In this document: positions 48,201 to 58,400 of the stretch, piece by piece
Layout of the letters: each line of letters starts with the position of its first letter
How positions within the stretch are numbered: position 1 is the stretch's first letter
Assembly (NCBI GenBank): GCA_014526335.1
Contig: JACTAT010000021.1
Coordinates: 1,658,690-1,722,689, forward strand
Direction: 5' to 3'
DNA length: 64,000 bases
Source: Chrysaora quinquecirrha
Lineage: Eukaryota; Cnidaria; Scyphozoa; Semaeostomeae; Pelagiidae
Notes under the pieces: model-generated
Seen by the model: only the letters and a program-made list of their open reading frames with translations
Database searches by the model: none
What the model was told of the DNA's origin: nothing
Translations under genes and position numbers: made by a program

Positions 48201-51200
48201 GGTAATATATATGTGCGTTTTGTTGTTTTATTACCATATAAGGGGATAAATATTTTTAAGAAGCTGTATTTGTACCATATAAGGTAATAAATATGAGCTA
48301 TAAGTTGTTGTCTTACCATATAAGGTAATAAACAGATACGCGTAATTAGCTTAGTTTAATCGATTGTCTATATTTTAGGTTTCTCGTCTTCAGCAAGTCA
48401 ACAATTACAAAAGCAAAAGTTTTAATAAATAATATTCTACTTTGTGAAAATGCAAAGCATGTTGCTGGCTCACTTTTTGTTTGTCCTTGGGATCCAAATG
48501 AATACAAACATGGAATTAATCAAATCGATATTTTTGTTCAGGTATATCAAATCATTGAAATATTCCCTATTATCTTCATCACAACCTGCCACGTAGAAAT
48601 ACCTCTTCTGTGAATACCGATGCTAGTCTTGCCGCTACTTGACTTGATGTACAATGCCTTTATTTTCTTAGGATACAAGAGGACAGAAAACATCAAAATC
48701 AATGAAATTTTCTTTGGATGGTTCGATTCCTTTACTAGATTTAATTCCTGGTCTTATCATGCTTACGAATTTCTGTGTTTTGGTATGTTTTATTGCATTT
48801 TTGTATCTTTCTCGTACCATTACCTTTAAATAATTCTTTCCTTATATCTGTAGACGTTTCTCTTAATTAATGCAGTCTTTGTTTGTTCAACTATTTAGCT
48901 AAACAACGATGAATATTGGCATCATTTTTTCAGGCCAAAGTGATGTACTTTGCTGTATTTTTGACGTTTGCCATGACACCATTGTTGCTTCGTCGTGTGG
49001 ACCTTAAAATGACACAAGGTAAACATTGAAGATTTTCAACTTAATTTTACTTTTGTCCTTTCCCTTCTTAGAACTACAAACAACTTCTAATTCCACGCAA
49101 ATTATCTTCAAACCAGCTCTTTAATACTCCGCCTTTCCCCTCTAAAATAAAAGCACCACCCGAAGGGTGTTTCAAATAAGGTAAGCCGCTTAATAGCCTT
49201 CAACGGCAGTCTTCTAGTAGACAGAAACAAAGAGCTAGGGTAACGAGTGATTAGTCGATTAACTTGGAACTAAAAATCTAAAAAATGTTTAAGTTTATAA
49301 ATGTGAATTCCTGAAAACTGATTATTTTTTAAAACGAACTAATTAAAACCATAAATGTGGAAAAATGTTATTAAATATCCTCACCACATAATTTGGAATA
49401 ATTTATAATTTAAAATGGAATTCAGTAACCACATTGTCAAAGCATAAATTCTCTCTTGACATTAAGCTACAATTATTTTCAACAAAATTGTCATAAACAA
49501 CATTGTTGTTATCATTATGATGATGTTTCATTTTCTTATTTGCAACATAAGATTCACTTGCATCTTCACCCATCCATATTTCACACTGATTCGACCAACT
49601 TTGCAGTAATTTCCTTTCATCTATTATATTTAGTTCTACTTCCATTGATCTGATATACAATATCGTATCTTGCAATATTTTTTGGTGACTTCGTTTGCCA
49701 GTTCCAATCTGTGGCAATAGTTTTGAAAGATTATCAAACTCGTTTCCAATTGCTTTGATTCTATTTTTTTCTCTTATGGTTGCTTTCTGTCTCATTTCTG
49801 CAGAATATTTTCTTTTCATATTATTCTCCAAATGATTATTATTTTCACCAGATAAAACATTATATCTCTGATCAAAAGGTCCCCTCGATAATGACGACGA
49901 TGATGACGTAATTTCGTCACTTTGTAGCAAGCTCAAAAAGCTTTTATTATCATCCTCTATTTCTTTATTCATATCTTTTAAGTCCTTCACACAATCTGAT
50001 TTCATTATCAAAAACTCAAGCATTTAACAGTCTTAAACTTTCGCTACATCTGTCCTATATCAAGTAAGTCACGTGATAATTTTCGCTCCTCCCATTGTTT
50101 CTTATTGATTTTCCGCTTGTCATCTTTTTCCACGTTTCTGTCATTTTAAACTCTTATAAGAAGACGATCCATCCAATTCAATCGAACCAAAACTTCAGAC
50201 AAGCTAAAAACTGAGACTGGCATTGATTGTACCGAATCGTACCGAATATGAAACTAAGAAAGCTAGACCATAGTCAATAAATGAAGATTTCACTTTTATT
50301 GACTATGACTAGACTGAATGGCAAAGCAAACCAACACGAGAAGAAGGCAAGCAAGATGCCTTGTTGCACAAGTATGATACCAGCACATATTTACCCCATG
50401 TACTGAAACGTTTTACCCTCTACAAAGCCAAGGAATTAAGAACAGATGAAGGACATTTCAGCCCGATAATACCCAAACACAATCAAAATTCACTTGTTCT
50501 TATATAGCTCCAAAAGAAGTTCTTATAAAATATTCAATGCGCACAACAGCAACACGAAAAGGCAAGGCTTTGATTGACCTGACTTGTATGATACGATACA
50601 TCGTTAAATTTCAAATGCAAATAGTCGACTTTTCTTCTTTGACCCTCTTTATAAGAATTTATTCATCTACTTAAAAATAACTCAACTTTAAGTAAAAAGA
50701 AAACGATATTATTTAACTTTCAATTATATTCTCATGTTTCAAACGTCAAATAAATCTATTCGAATTTACTCGAAATCAGAATTTATAATCTCACACTTCT
50801 ACAATTGTAATAATGTATTGAACTTTCAATATTTCGAACTATTAATTATTCATTATTTTATAGATCGTCGATGGAGTTTTCTTGTCTTTCCAATATTAAT
50901 TCATCGAATCCACGTTTTCTCAAAACAAGATAGAATATTTTGGCCTTTGTTTTACTCTAGCCTTTATCAGTTATTTGGTATGAAACCTTCGACATCAATT
51001 GTTATGTATTTTATACATTTTTCTTCATTTTCTATAAACAGTAGAATGTAGCTCAGCGTTTAAACAATTCTATTGGTTTATTTTAACAGGTCCATTGTTT
51101 ATTGGCGAACTCGTACCTGGATCTATTGGTGTCTGTTTTGTACATGGAATTTATACGAATGGTCATTGGTTACCAGGCTCCCTGACATACATGTATGGCG

Positions 51201-51559
51201 CTCTGAATGTAAGTCTGCTGACCATGCATTTTCTTCATAAAAAAGATTTTTACGACTCAGTTTCGATTAAGATTAATTAATTTGTAATGGTTTGTACTTT
51301 TTATTTGCAGATTATGCTGTTTAATGTTCCAATGATGATTTATTTTGGTGGAATTTTCTTAACAAAAAAGAATCAGGAGAAAAATGCAGCTGATAAAGCC
51401 CTGAAGAAATTATCGACAATTATATTTATTTTTGCTTTATTAATTCAGGGTTATTTCTCATATATTATTTTAATTTGTTATGGTTTAATGGCATTTATTT
51501 TGTGTCCTGTAGCAACATGGAACGTGTTATTAGGCATTTGGCTAAAGTATCGTATTTAG
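45257..51559 (+). CDS. TMEM62: TMEM62-like transmembrane metallophosphoesterase, 13 exons, one frameshift
   Basis: Exons: 45257-45490, 45972-46086, 46196-46333, 46447-46646, 46990-47111, 47652-47774, 47883-48037 (frame breaks near 48010-48016), 48379-48541, 48672-48782, 48934-49018, 50864-50977, 51090-51208, 51311-51559. One added base gives 642 aa, against 643 in human TMEM62. Seen: an N-terminal membrane anchor, calcineurin-like metal motifs QISDIHISKF, TGDLTDAK, DVRGNHDD, WFGHYPIS and CGHLHTLGG, then NPGPKRPFNFFG, ELGDWKENRRYRI, a beta domain with SSHIRFLVFS, and several C-terminal transmembrane helices including GPLFIGELVPGS and NGHWLPGSLTYMYG. The human protein has the same motifs in the same order. 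The molecular substrate of TMEM62 is not known to me. Confidence 0.92.
45523..45892. mobile_element. TA-flanked MITE with AAGGAAC subrepeats
   Basis: 370 bp. The left end CACGTTTTTTTTTTATAAGG is repeated in inverse at the right (CCTTATAAAAAAAAACGTG), with TA on both sides. The interior holds several AAGGAACT copies next to GAGGCTGAAA/GAGGCTCAG. Lies in TMEM62 intron 1. Terminal structure and TA target fit Tc1/mariner-type MITEs. Confidence 0.75.
47260..47460 (+). repeat. Dispersed SINE-like repeat, copy B
   Basis: Contains a B-box-like GGGATTCGAAATTCC, then ACAGCCAGAGTCAAGG and GCTGGCGCTAAATG. It matches the reverse complement of 42585-42745 in part. Lies in TMEM62 intron 5. Confidence 0.45.
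48025..48335 (+). repeat. Tandem repeat made from the TMEM62 exon 7 donor site
   Basis: The exon 7/intron 7 border CCATATAAG|GTAAGAAATATG reappears about six more times in the intron as CCATATAAGGTAATAAATATG-type variants, every 40-50 bp. Every copy carries a donor-like AAGGTAA or close variant. Confidence 0.7.
49403..50023 (-). CDS. bHLH transcription factor, intronless, nested in a TMEM62 intron
   Basis: Single open frame of 206 aa, antisense to TMEM62 and wholly inside its 49019-50863 intron. Seen: acidic/Ser-rich N-terminus (a 7-Ser run), then a basic region and helix 1 at about residues 77-104 (ATIREKNRIKAIGNEFDNLS), the proline-ended KLLPQIG, a loop with GKRSHQK, and helix 2 ILQDTILYIRSMEVEL to about 131. 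The Glu of the basic region (REKNR) needed for E-box contact is present. The C-terminal part is His/Asn-rich with no second domain. The REKNRIK-type basic region recalls Mesp/mesogenin-like group A factors, but the exact family cannot be fixed by eye. A start at residue 7 (MKSD) is also possible. Confidence 0.85.
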   Translation of the reverse strand: MLEFLIMKSDCVKDLKDMNKEIEDDNKSFLSLLQSDEITSSSSSLSRGPFDQRYNVLSGENNNHLENNMKRKYSAEMRQKATIREKNRIKAIGNEFDNLSKLLPQIGTGKRSHQKILQDTILYIRSMEVELNIIDERKLLQSWSNQCEIWMGEDASESYVANKKMKHHHNDNNNVVYDNFVENNCSLMSRENLCFDNVVTEFHFKL

Positions 51560-51756
51560 AAGCATTTTAATTTATTCGCATCAACATCAAAGTCTCTTCA
51601 TCAAGAGAGCAACTTTCTGCCAACTCAAAGACCTGCAGAACACTCGGCAATCATCATCATCATCATCATCATTGCATATCCGTTGCATTAATAGATTTTG
51701 ACAACATCATGCCACGTATCAAAGAGTTCCATCGGCAAGCGCATGTAATTTAATAG

Positions 51757-51895
51757 CTAGCTGGCTGGCTAACTAGCTAACTAACTAAATTACTAACTAA
51801 CTTACTAACTAACTAACTAACTCATTACCAGACAAACTGACTAACTACTGTAACCAACAAACTAACTAACTGGCTAACTAGCTTACTAACTAAGT
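51757..51895. repeat. AACT microsatellite, left part
   Basis: AACTAACTAACT repeats with interruptions. A MITE at 51897-52268 splits this tract from 52269-52440. Confidence 0.8.
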
Positions 51896-51896
51896 A

Positions 51897-52268
51897 CACT
51901 GTTTTTTTTTAATAAGCAACCGCTCAATAAGCAACTAGGGCTGAACTGACCTTAACATTAAGCAACTTGAGGGCTCAATTCTGTAAGCAACTAAGAAATC
52001 AAACAACCAAGCTTATACGCTTTTTTGTTGTTAAGACATTGTTTGTTTTGCATGTTGAAGTTCTGAAGCTAACGATTTTCCACTTACTGTCTCCCAAAAG
52101 TCGTGTTATAGGCCTAACAGTTGACGATTTTGACCTGCAAAGTCAGGGTGGTTGTTAGATAAAAAAGGTTAAGCAACTTTTAAGCAACTTTGAGGGCTGA
52201 AATGTCTAAAATTTTAAGCAACTTTGAGGGCTAGACAAAAGTCAAGTTGCTTATTAAAAAAAAGTGTG
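51897..52268. mobile_element. TA-flanked MITE with AAGCAAC subrepeats
   Basis: 372 bp. The left end CACTGTTTTTTTTTAATAAG continues into CAAC, and the right end is GTTGCTTATTAAAAAAAAGT then GTG. TA lies on both sides. The interior repeats TAAGCAACT next to GAGGGCT. Same size and architecture as 45523-45892, with G-to-C differences in each subrepeat. Confidence 0.75.
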
Positions 52269-52445
52269 TAACTAACTAACTAATTAATTAACAAACAAAC
52301 TAACTGACTAACTAAGTAACTATAACTAACTAACAAACAAACAAACTAATTAGGTAACTAACTAACTAACTAACCAAAATACTAACTAACTAACTAATTA
52401 CCAAACAAACAAACTAACTAACTAGCCAACTGACTGACTAAATAC
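52269..52445. repeat. AACT microsatellite, right part
   Basis: Continuation of the 51757-51895 tract on the other side of the MITE. Confidence 0.8.
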
Positions 52446-53321
52446 CAAATATTTAGAATACGAACTTCTTAGCCTTATGTTCTTTAAATAGTTTTTGAGT
52501 TGTACAATACTTCAGAATTGCGATAAACAGCGTAAACATTTTCGTAAATTGTCGCAATCCTTATGTTCTTTAACAAAATATCTAACATTAAATTTCTATT
52601 TCTGAACTCTCGGTCGCTTTGTGACGTGTCATAGAAGATTGTTGACCAACAAAAAAAGGCGTAAACGGACAATTCTGAGCAACCTTTTGCAGACATCCGA
52701 TCCACCGAGCCAGTGATAGGGAGAAGCAGTCGTCTTAAGTTTTCTTCGTATATAGTTACGATTACCAGCTAACAATTTAAAAGCAATGATGACAATATTA
52801 ATAAATATAACAGCATTATTAGCTTTTTTGTAATATTACATACAGTAATATCTTAAATAAAGTGAAATAAATAGAATGAATGGTTCGAATATGAGCACCC
52901 TGTGTTACAGCAGACATTCTTAACGGAATGGGCAACCAATGTTATATTAAGTGAACAATCAATTTAACTGATGCTGGGCATTCCAGTGGATTTCTTATGA
53001 AAAAAGAGATTTTCGTGTTCAATATAACATTGAATATCTTTAGAAATATTTATCGTTTCTACACCATGATGGCTGTTCATTGCATTCCTGTCTGTCTGGA
53101 ACCGTTAGAGTAGCAAGGACTATGTTTATATGAAGTGTTGTAGCACCTAGTAACAGTGTAGCAACCTCTATCTTCATGATTATATGCGATTGTACTAAAC
53201 ATCATCTCTAATTATAGCTTCATTCTTTCATTTACAATCTCAAGCATCTATCCATGATTCCATCAGCGATTCTGATTGCTTATCAGTGATTGCAATCACT
53301 GTTATCACTGATCACTTGCTT
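52446..53321. other. Convergent intergenic spacer, no gene seen
   Basis: Between the 3' ends of TMEM62 (+) and the cystine-knot gene (-). A 73-codon open frame at 52484-52705 has no recognisable motif and is not credited. Confidence 0.45.
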
Positions 53322-53675
53322 CTATTTACATATCAGAACTTGTTTGACGTATTTTGTTCTCAGAAGTCCATCATTCCGACATTTGATTTGAACTGGTTTG
53401 ATCACTGATAAATATGGTTGACAACTTTTGCATTTTTGATGCTTGTTGTATTTCAAACTGTCTGCATTGAAATTTAATGATTCTGCGCATTTATTCACGC
53501 ATTCTTTGCTTTCATAAACAAAAGTACCACAGCCACGTAGAGAGGCAGTCACCATTATAGGTCGTGCTTCGCATCCAGACATTTGGTTTTCGTTGATTTC
53601 TTCAACTGGTAAACATGTAACCAAATAAACAACAACAAAATGGAGGGCAAGGATCTTGAGCAAAATCATCGCCAT
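53322..53675 (-). CDS. Small secreted cystine-knot (CTCK-like) protein
   Basis: 117 aa, no intron. Residues 1-21 form a hydrophobic signal peptide (MAMILLKILALHFVVVYLVT), start chosen as the Met directly before it; the open frame extends 11 codons further up. Mature part: eight Cys at about 35, 49, 59, 63, 82, 85, 99 and 116 with C-x13-GC-x9-C-x3-C-x18-C-x2-C-P-like-x-C-x16-C spacing. GC, C-x3-C, C-x2-C-x-P and the terminal Cys match the cystine knot of DAN/gremlin, bursicon and glycoprotein-hormone subunits. The middle C-x-G-x-C knot Gly is replaced (CVNKC). The frame stops one residue after the last Cys, where relatives have C-x-C. Expected to be secreted, likely a ligand or antagonist; which subfamily is not determinable here. 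Confidence 0.62.
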   Translation of the reverse strand: MAMILLKILALHFVVVYLVTCLPVEEINENQMSGCEARPIMVTASLRGCGTFVYESKECVNKCAESLNFNADSLKYNKHQKCKSCQPYLSVIKPVQIKCRNDGLLRTKYVKQVLICK

Positions 53676-53708
53676 CAGCCAAATCGATAAACCTGTTTCG
53701 ATAATCAA

Positions 53709-54850
53709 TAAATTATTATAATAACTAAGTTTGCAAATGTCGAATTATCAATTATCAATTTAGTTTGAAGAAAGCTTTACACGAGGAAACGACCTAAGTT
53801 AATGGACGCACAATGCGCAAAGTTATCCATAAAGATTACCTAAAATGAACAAAGTTATTTTCAGTAATTGCCTAATTTGAAATAGTTCCAAATACTCCTA
53901 GACTAACGACTAAGTAATAAATGGCAATAATATGCATGCTATGCCTTCGCTTAATGTCGCTAGACAGTAATTAGCATAATCGTCGCTTAATGCGTTTCAT
54001 CAGATGTCTCATGTTTTCATTTCAACCCGGAGCATCTACTAGGTGCCTCTAGTTATCTATAATATAATACGACTCGAAATGACTCCACTGTATAGAGGAA
54101 TAGAGGGTTTATTCAAGTTATTCAAGTCAACTAGTAAAAGTTTCTGCTAAACATAGTTGTAGTAAGTGTTTCTTCGCTAGTTTTCCAAAATGGCTAACTG
54201 TTCGTTTGCAATCATTTCGGCTATAGAATACCAAGCATTAAAAAATGCATTTATGAGTTAGATGATTTCGTTGCAAGTAATTGTTTCGGTCTATTTTGGG
54301 TCTTTTTCAGACGCCTCATACTCAGAGCAATTGTCAGAAGAAAACGGTTTCAGAATTATGCCTTTGCATCATGTTTCCGCTATCTTAAGGATTTTGAAAT
54401 TTTGCACTGAAAAAAGACAAGCAAGATATTAGAAACTGAAAAGTTACAAACCTTTTTGAATAAGGAATCGTATGCTCTTCTTGTATCCAAAAATTTCAGT
54501 TAAATGTATGTAGACTGTGTTGAGCGCTTTGTCTCTTTATTAACTACGCCGAGAACTACGCCTCACTTTAAGCCAGACGACTTAAGACAATGTCTGATTT
54601 GCTATAACAAATGATTACTTTACTATTGGCTTGAAAAACCTCGGTGAATGACGATGAAAAAATGTCGCAAAAAACTACAGGGTTCTTTTTATTGAAATAA
54701 GGTTTTTGTTAAGATTACAGGATTATTAACACGGAATTTATAACACACAGTGATGGATAAATTTTACGCAATTAAAATACGAAAGTAACCAATCGCAATG
54801 CAAGAAACCAATGTCATCCTTTGTATGAACATTTCTTCATTTCCTGTTTT
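53709..54850. other. Intergenic, no gene seen
   Basis: AT-rich sequence upstream of the cystine-knot gene. It would contain that gene's promoter. No repeats or conserved open frames were recognised. Confidence 0.4.
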
Positions 54851-54854
54851 ACAA

Positions 54855-55106
54855 TCATGTCTTTATCGTACAACTAAGAAGAAAATTCTTGCTTGGAAGA
54901 ACATAGGGTGTCCAGAGTCCGAATGTTCTAATTTTGGTGCAATGTCGCTGCCTTACATTGTCTGCAAGTCTCAATGAGAATTCTATCATTTCCGTAACAG
55001 CCAACCGTCTTTTCAACTCTGCTAGACGTTTTTTTATCCATTTAACTTCAAATGCATGCCGACCACACATAAATGGCATGTCTGTAGGCAAGCATTCAAC
55101 AGCCAA
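54855..55106 (-). CDS. Possible small basic protein or exon, unassigned
   Basis: An 83-codon frame, perhaps starting at an internal exon after CTACAG (about 55085). It has three or four Cys, a basic helical stretch (KWIKKRLAELKRRLAVTEM) and RLADNVRQRHC. It lies just downstream of TMEM198 on the same strand. Not recognised; may be spurious. Confidence 0.2.
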   Translation of the reverse strand: MAVECLPTDMPFMCGRHAFEVKWIKKRLAELKRRLAVTEMIEFSLRLADNVRQRHCTKIRTFGLWTPYVLPSKNFLLSCTIKT

Positions 55107-55490
55107 TCACATCATCGCATTTTGTGATCATGTGATCATCGTTTGACATCATCGTGTTTTACTTTTCCTTTCACGTAAAAGTGTATCAATCAGCATTTCT
55201 TATTAATTCGAAGAGAGCATTAAATAACCAATCATATCACCGCATTTTGGTCATGTGATCTATCATCACGTGATTCTTCAACCATCAATCATATCATTGT
55301 ATTATGTTCGACATCATCGTGTTTTTGTTTTTCTTTCATGTAATGTGTATCCATCAGCATTTAAGAGTGGCATTAAATGTCCAATCATATCGGCGTATGG
55401 TGATCATGTGATCCATTGCGACGTGATTTCTTTGACATCATCGTGTTTTTGTTTTCCTTTCATGTAATGTGTATCCATCACCATTCGTAA
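55097..55490. repeat. ~140-bp tandem repeat overlapping the TMEM198 stop codon
   Basis: Three units (about 55097-55200, 55224-55363, 55375-55487), each with CCAATCATATC-like, CATGTGATC-like, GACATCATCGTGTTTTT and TCATGTAATGTGTATCCATC segments. The first-listed coding unit (55438-55487) encodes the last residues of TMEM198. Confidence 0.75.
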
Positions 55491-58400
55491 ACAAGTAAAC
55501 AGTTTCTTGTTGTTGTTTTTCATTCGATTCATCTTTTTTCTTACAACATCCACCACAAATGCAGGATTTAAAATCAAAAGGACAAACATATCCGCCATTT
55601 TCTATGTCTTTAGCTGTGATTTTGTATTGTATTAAAAACGAAATCACTGATAACCCAACCCAAGCAGATAGCATTGATAAACCTTGTAACGAAAACACAA
55701 AATAATCAATAAACTCAATTGAATTCTGCCAACTCTCTTATACGTTATTCAAGCAAGCAGTTAAGGTTAGTTAGTTAGTTGGTTAGTTAGTTTGTTAGCT
55801 TGTTGCTTAGTTAGTTTCTAAGTTTCTTTGTTAGTTTCTAAGTTAGTTAATTATAAAGTTAGTTAGTTAGTTAGTAAGTTAGTTTGTAAGTAAGTAAGTT
55901 ATATAGTTAGATAGTAAGTCAGTAAGTGAGTTAGTTAGTATTAAGTCAGTTGGTTAGTTGTTTGGTTTGTTAGTCAGTTAGCTAGTTAAATGCTTAGTTA
56001 GTAAGTGAGTTAGCTACTTAGCTAATAAGTTAGCTAGTTAATTAGATTGTTAGCTAGTTAGTTAGTTTGCTTTAGTTAGATAGTTAGTATGTTAGTAGTT
56101 AGTTTGTTTGTTAGTAAGTTAGCAAGTTAGTAAGTTGGTTGGTATCTTTGTTAGTTAGGTAGTTATGCAAGATTCTACTATAGGACAAAATCTCTTAAAA
56201 CAGCCCTCTTTTAACACCTATTGCTTTTTTGGAATAATTGCATGCTCGAAAGTACTATACTAGTGAAAGAGATATCGTTCTTTCACTGGCTCTCCTCGGC
56301 CAATAGTATTGGTTTACGGTTAGCAAGTTCTTGGATTGGCACAGAAATATCTACAAATACGTTGTTCTACTAACGTCACTAATCAATTTCTCGTCGCAGT
56401 TTTTTACACGATATACCAGGTCTCATAGGCATACTAAAATAGTTACAAACAATGACCTCACTCTTTCTTGCATCTTGACAAAGTTAAGAAAGAAAGTTGC
56501 TGAATGCAATTGACAAGAGGGAGAAAATGGATAGAAATGAAATGAAACTCACTGCTTTTATCAAACCAAGTGACGGTCAATTGCAGATGTGGAAGAGAGG
56601 CTCTTTCAATATGCCATCTTGAATGTATCCCAGCTTGCAATATTTCTTTGAAGTAAATGATAAATCCAAAAACAGCGAATGAAAATGAACTTTTTAAGAA
56701 TATATCCACACCTGTAGTAGAAAATTAAAAAGGCCTTGAGTTGACGAAATTTGTTTATCGAGGTAAGAAAATATAAGATATTAAACATAAGATTTTAAAA
56801 AGTACTTTTCAGTCGTAAAACCAGAAAGGGTTGAAATGGCAGGGAAAGAACGTATAGACAATAGTAGGGGTTTGGATTGCAAAAGTAACGAAAAGCTAAT
56901 CGTCTTACAGAAAGAATATTTGACAGAGTAACAGAAAAAGTTCAATAATAATAGATAGGTTATGAGCACTCGAGTTCAAATTAATTAAGGGGATTCCAGT
57001 CAATTTCCTACAACCTGGCTATCAAGTAACAAAATAAGGTGAACTATACAGTATACAAGCATAGTATAGGCATGCACGTATGCAAGCCTACATTTCAATA
57101 TATTAACATGATTAACATGTAGGCTTACATATATTAACTGTGTCCTGAAATCAGGCAGTGAAATTTTCGGGCAATAATAGGGCTCTTGACTGATAGGTCG
57201 GGCTGAAATTCGCTAACTTTCAAGAAATGGTGGGGTTGGTGACTGCTTTGGGGACCATTAGATAATCAACAAGTAGATAATTAACAATGTACCTGTCAAA
57301 GCAACGTAAGAACCAATCATTGATGTTGCAATGATAACCAACGATTTTTCAAATTTACTAGCAAGTGAAGCAAAGATCATCGCCATTATTACAAAGAGTG
57401 CACCAACTGTTGCATTGCTAATGAAAAAAAAAACAGTTCATATTTTGAATATTTGAGGTTGGTAACGCAGTGTAACATTGGTGAAGCAGAGTGCCGTAAA
57501 TACAGGGATACAAGGATATTGTTGTTTAAATTCTCTAGAATTATATGTGAATACATGGCGAAAAGTTATTATGACCGTTATTTGGAAAAGAGAAAACAAA
57601 ATGGAGTCAAAGCATTTACGGATGAAGAGAAAGCATACAAGAAGAGCTGTTGGAAGGAGATTATTCAGGAAAAGATGGTAGCAAAGTGTGTGTTATTGCA
57701 TCGTGTGGCATATGGGATTTTCGCACAACAAATTAATAATACAAAGGCAATTCTTAGAACGCATGGTCCCGTCTATACGTGGTGATATGCGTGGTGCCTT
57801 CATAACAGCGCATGCGAGGTTGATTCACAATCTGGTCGATCGATACAACCAATTATTTAGTCATATCTTAATTATCTATCTTTATTTTGTCAGTTTATTA
57901 GAATGTTTAGTTCCTTAAAGCAGTCCAAACCAGAATAGGCCTATGCTGTTCTTGGGTCGTGCAGAAGGCATTTTATTTGTATCAAGGGTACACTGATGAA
58001 ACTGTTTGATATACTATAATAAATGGAATTAAATTAATCAGTTCTCACCTTGTAAAATAATTTCCAAGAGGAGTTTGCAATAGAACAAGTGCCAGCAACT
58101 AAGAATGGAAATTAAAAGAATAATAATGATATAGCTATAATGTACTTATGTAACAAATTGAACGAAACGAAATAAACGAAATTGAAGTAATACCAGGCCT
58201 AGACTTTTTCCAATGAAAAATACACCAATACGATACAGTCGAGAAACAATCAAACCAAGGATGATGCCAATGAGTGCGCTGATGCCAATATGAACTAGAA
58301 AAAGCAGAAAGGTAATATTAAAATGAAATTACTGATGAGAGATAGGTACAGTTTTGAGAGAATAGAAAGCAAAACCACTCTGAACGCATCAGTCTGTCCC

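Noticed and set aside
52484..52705. 73-codon frame on the minus strand
   Set aside because: No motif, no splice continuity, intergenic AT-rich context.
37200..56165. TTAG/CTAA tracts as telomeric repeats
   Set aside because: The unit is four bases and imperfect, occurs in both orientations inside introns and spacers, and is not the animal TTAGGG repeat.
57453..57785. 110-codon open frame on the + strand in a TMEM198 intron
   Set aside because: No recognised domain or splice partner. Possibly part of a mobile element ending near 58035, but not supportable as a gene.
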